From: Taenia hydatigena
Lineage: Eukaryota > Platyhelminthes > Cestoda > Cyclophyllidea > Taeniidae
Direction: 5' to 3'
Assembly (NCBI GenBank): GCA_036345935.2
Contig: JADWOT020000001.1
Coordinates: 186,001 to 250,000 of the forward strand
Length of the DNA stretch: 64,000 nt
Shown: piece after piece, positions 63,001 to 64,000 of the stretch
Layout: each line of letters starts with the position of its first letter
Position numbering within the stretch: the first letter of the stretch is position 1
Notes under the pieces: generated by a model
Told to the model about the DNA's origin: nothing
The model's database searches: none
Seen by the model: the letters and a program-made list of their open reading frames with translations, nothing else
Made by a program: the position numbers and the translations under genes

Positions 63001-64000
63001 CACGCGGCATCTACTTTGTTGCTTTGGGTTGGGTCAAGCTGTTTGCGACAGGAGTTGATGCAATCAATTGTCATCAGAAAGCCTCATGCTGCGTGTTTTT
63101 GGCATGGTGTTAGGGTGAGGTGGTGGTGGCGTCAGGTGTGTTTGACTTGGGTACCAAATGAGTTAATGCGCATTTGAGGTGTACGATTTGGAGTTGTCAA
63201 AATTTTAGCTACCTTTGTTGTGTTGAACCCCACCTACGCTTACCACAAAGATACTTAAAATATTTTGGTAAATGGGATAATGCTGACCGAGGGCGCGATT
63301 TGGAAAGGCAACTTTGAAACCTGTTCTCCTTCGCATTGCTAAGTGAGATCAGGATTAATCTCGCGTGGTTGTGATCACTCACATTTGTTTATCGACGCCT
63401 TATCGCCCCAGTCTCTACTTTCTCAACTAAATGTGTTTACCCTCCGGTCGGACCACCTTGTTGAAGAATGTCACCGTTGCTGCTTAAGGGGGATAGGACA
63501 GACCAGACCCGGATGTCCGAATTCTAGATGTCCGTGTTAAAGGCGCTGAATGAAGGAGCAACGTAAATAGAACACGAATAAACAGCGTCCCAGAGGTCTG
63601 GAGGCGGCTGTAGAAATGTCAGTTTTTTGAACTCGTCTCTATCACTTCAAGGCCGACTGTTAATGTCTCCTGTCTGTTTTCTTCCATCGTCCGCAGACAA
63701 GGTTGCCCCGTGCAATCACAGGTTCAAGGTTCAAGCATACTTAGGTATTGCTCTCCAAAGTTTGCATTATCAACTTAATTTACCATTTTGACTGGCGGCC
63801 TTCTCTAACCTGTCGTGGTTACAATGTTTGTTCTAGCGTGAAGATTGGGGATGGGACCTAGTGATGGTGAATTAGGGACATCATTCCGAGGTCGCGCGTC
63901 TTGTTTACGTGAACAGCCCTATGGTACTTCATCATGCCGAAATTGGCGGCCAATCATGGGTCAAATATCGTCGCAGTAGCAGGAGTGACTCATCAAGCTC
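60028..64000. other. Intergenic, no gene seen
   Basis: Only short frames (up to 102 codons, 61253-61561) without domain or splice pattern. From about 62 kb GC content seems somewhat higher, but I recognise neither a gene nor a repeat. Confidence 0.5.

Overview
The window looks like nuclear DNA of a flatworm, most probably a taeniid tapeworm (Echinococcus/Taenia type). The grounds are: GT-AG introns in animal-type genes; a low gene density (four recognisable genes in 64 kb); an intronless, divergent cytosolic-type HSP70 without the C-terminal EEVD tail, a class known to be expanded in taeniid genomes; and a dispersed ~186-bp TG...CA repeat that behaves as the LTR of a miniature (TRIM-like) retrotransposon. 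The species call is inference. No rRNA, tRNA, CRISPR array or operon was seen.

Layout. 1-13.2 kb: no convincing gene, one solo LTR (2279-2464) and one decayed LTR (4387-4530). 13.3-15.5 kb: HSP70-like gene on +, with a TATA box 55 bp before the ATG and a polyadenylation signal about 255 bp after the stop. 15.5-20.8 kb: no convincing gene, one decayed LTR. 20.8-31.2 kb: a TMTC3-type ER O-mannosyltransferase on -, rebuilt here from 16 exons that keep frame throughout; only its first exon(s) are missing. 32.1-33.4 kb: an almost complete TRIM-like element (LTR, primer-binding site, ~0.5 kb interior, polypurine tract, truncated LTR) followed by an inverted solo LTR. 33.4-42.5 kb: two diverged solo LTRs, no gene. 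42.5-47.3 kb: a Dispatched-family RND transporter on +, six exons, 977 codons. 47.3-54.4 kb: two decayed LTRs and a nearly perfect 114-bp tandem duplication. 54.4-57.9 kb: an inositol polyphosphate multikinase on -, four exons found. 58-64 kb: two well-preserved solo LTRs, no gene recognised.

The four genes do not form a pathway. HSP70 is a chaperone; TMTC3 mannosylates cadherin-type proteins in the ER; Dispatched releases lipid-modified Hedgehog; IPMK makes higher inositol phosphates. Splice junctions were chosen by eye from GT/AG sites, phase agreement and family conservation. No wholly new system could be demonstrated. The most unusual material is the TRIM/LTR family, including a reading frame that stays open in several LTR copies, and the tail-less HSP70.
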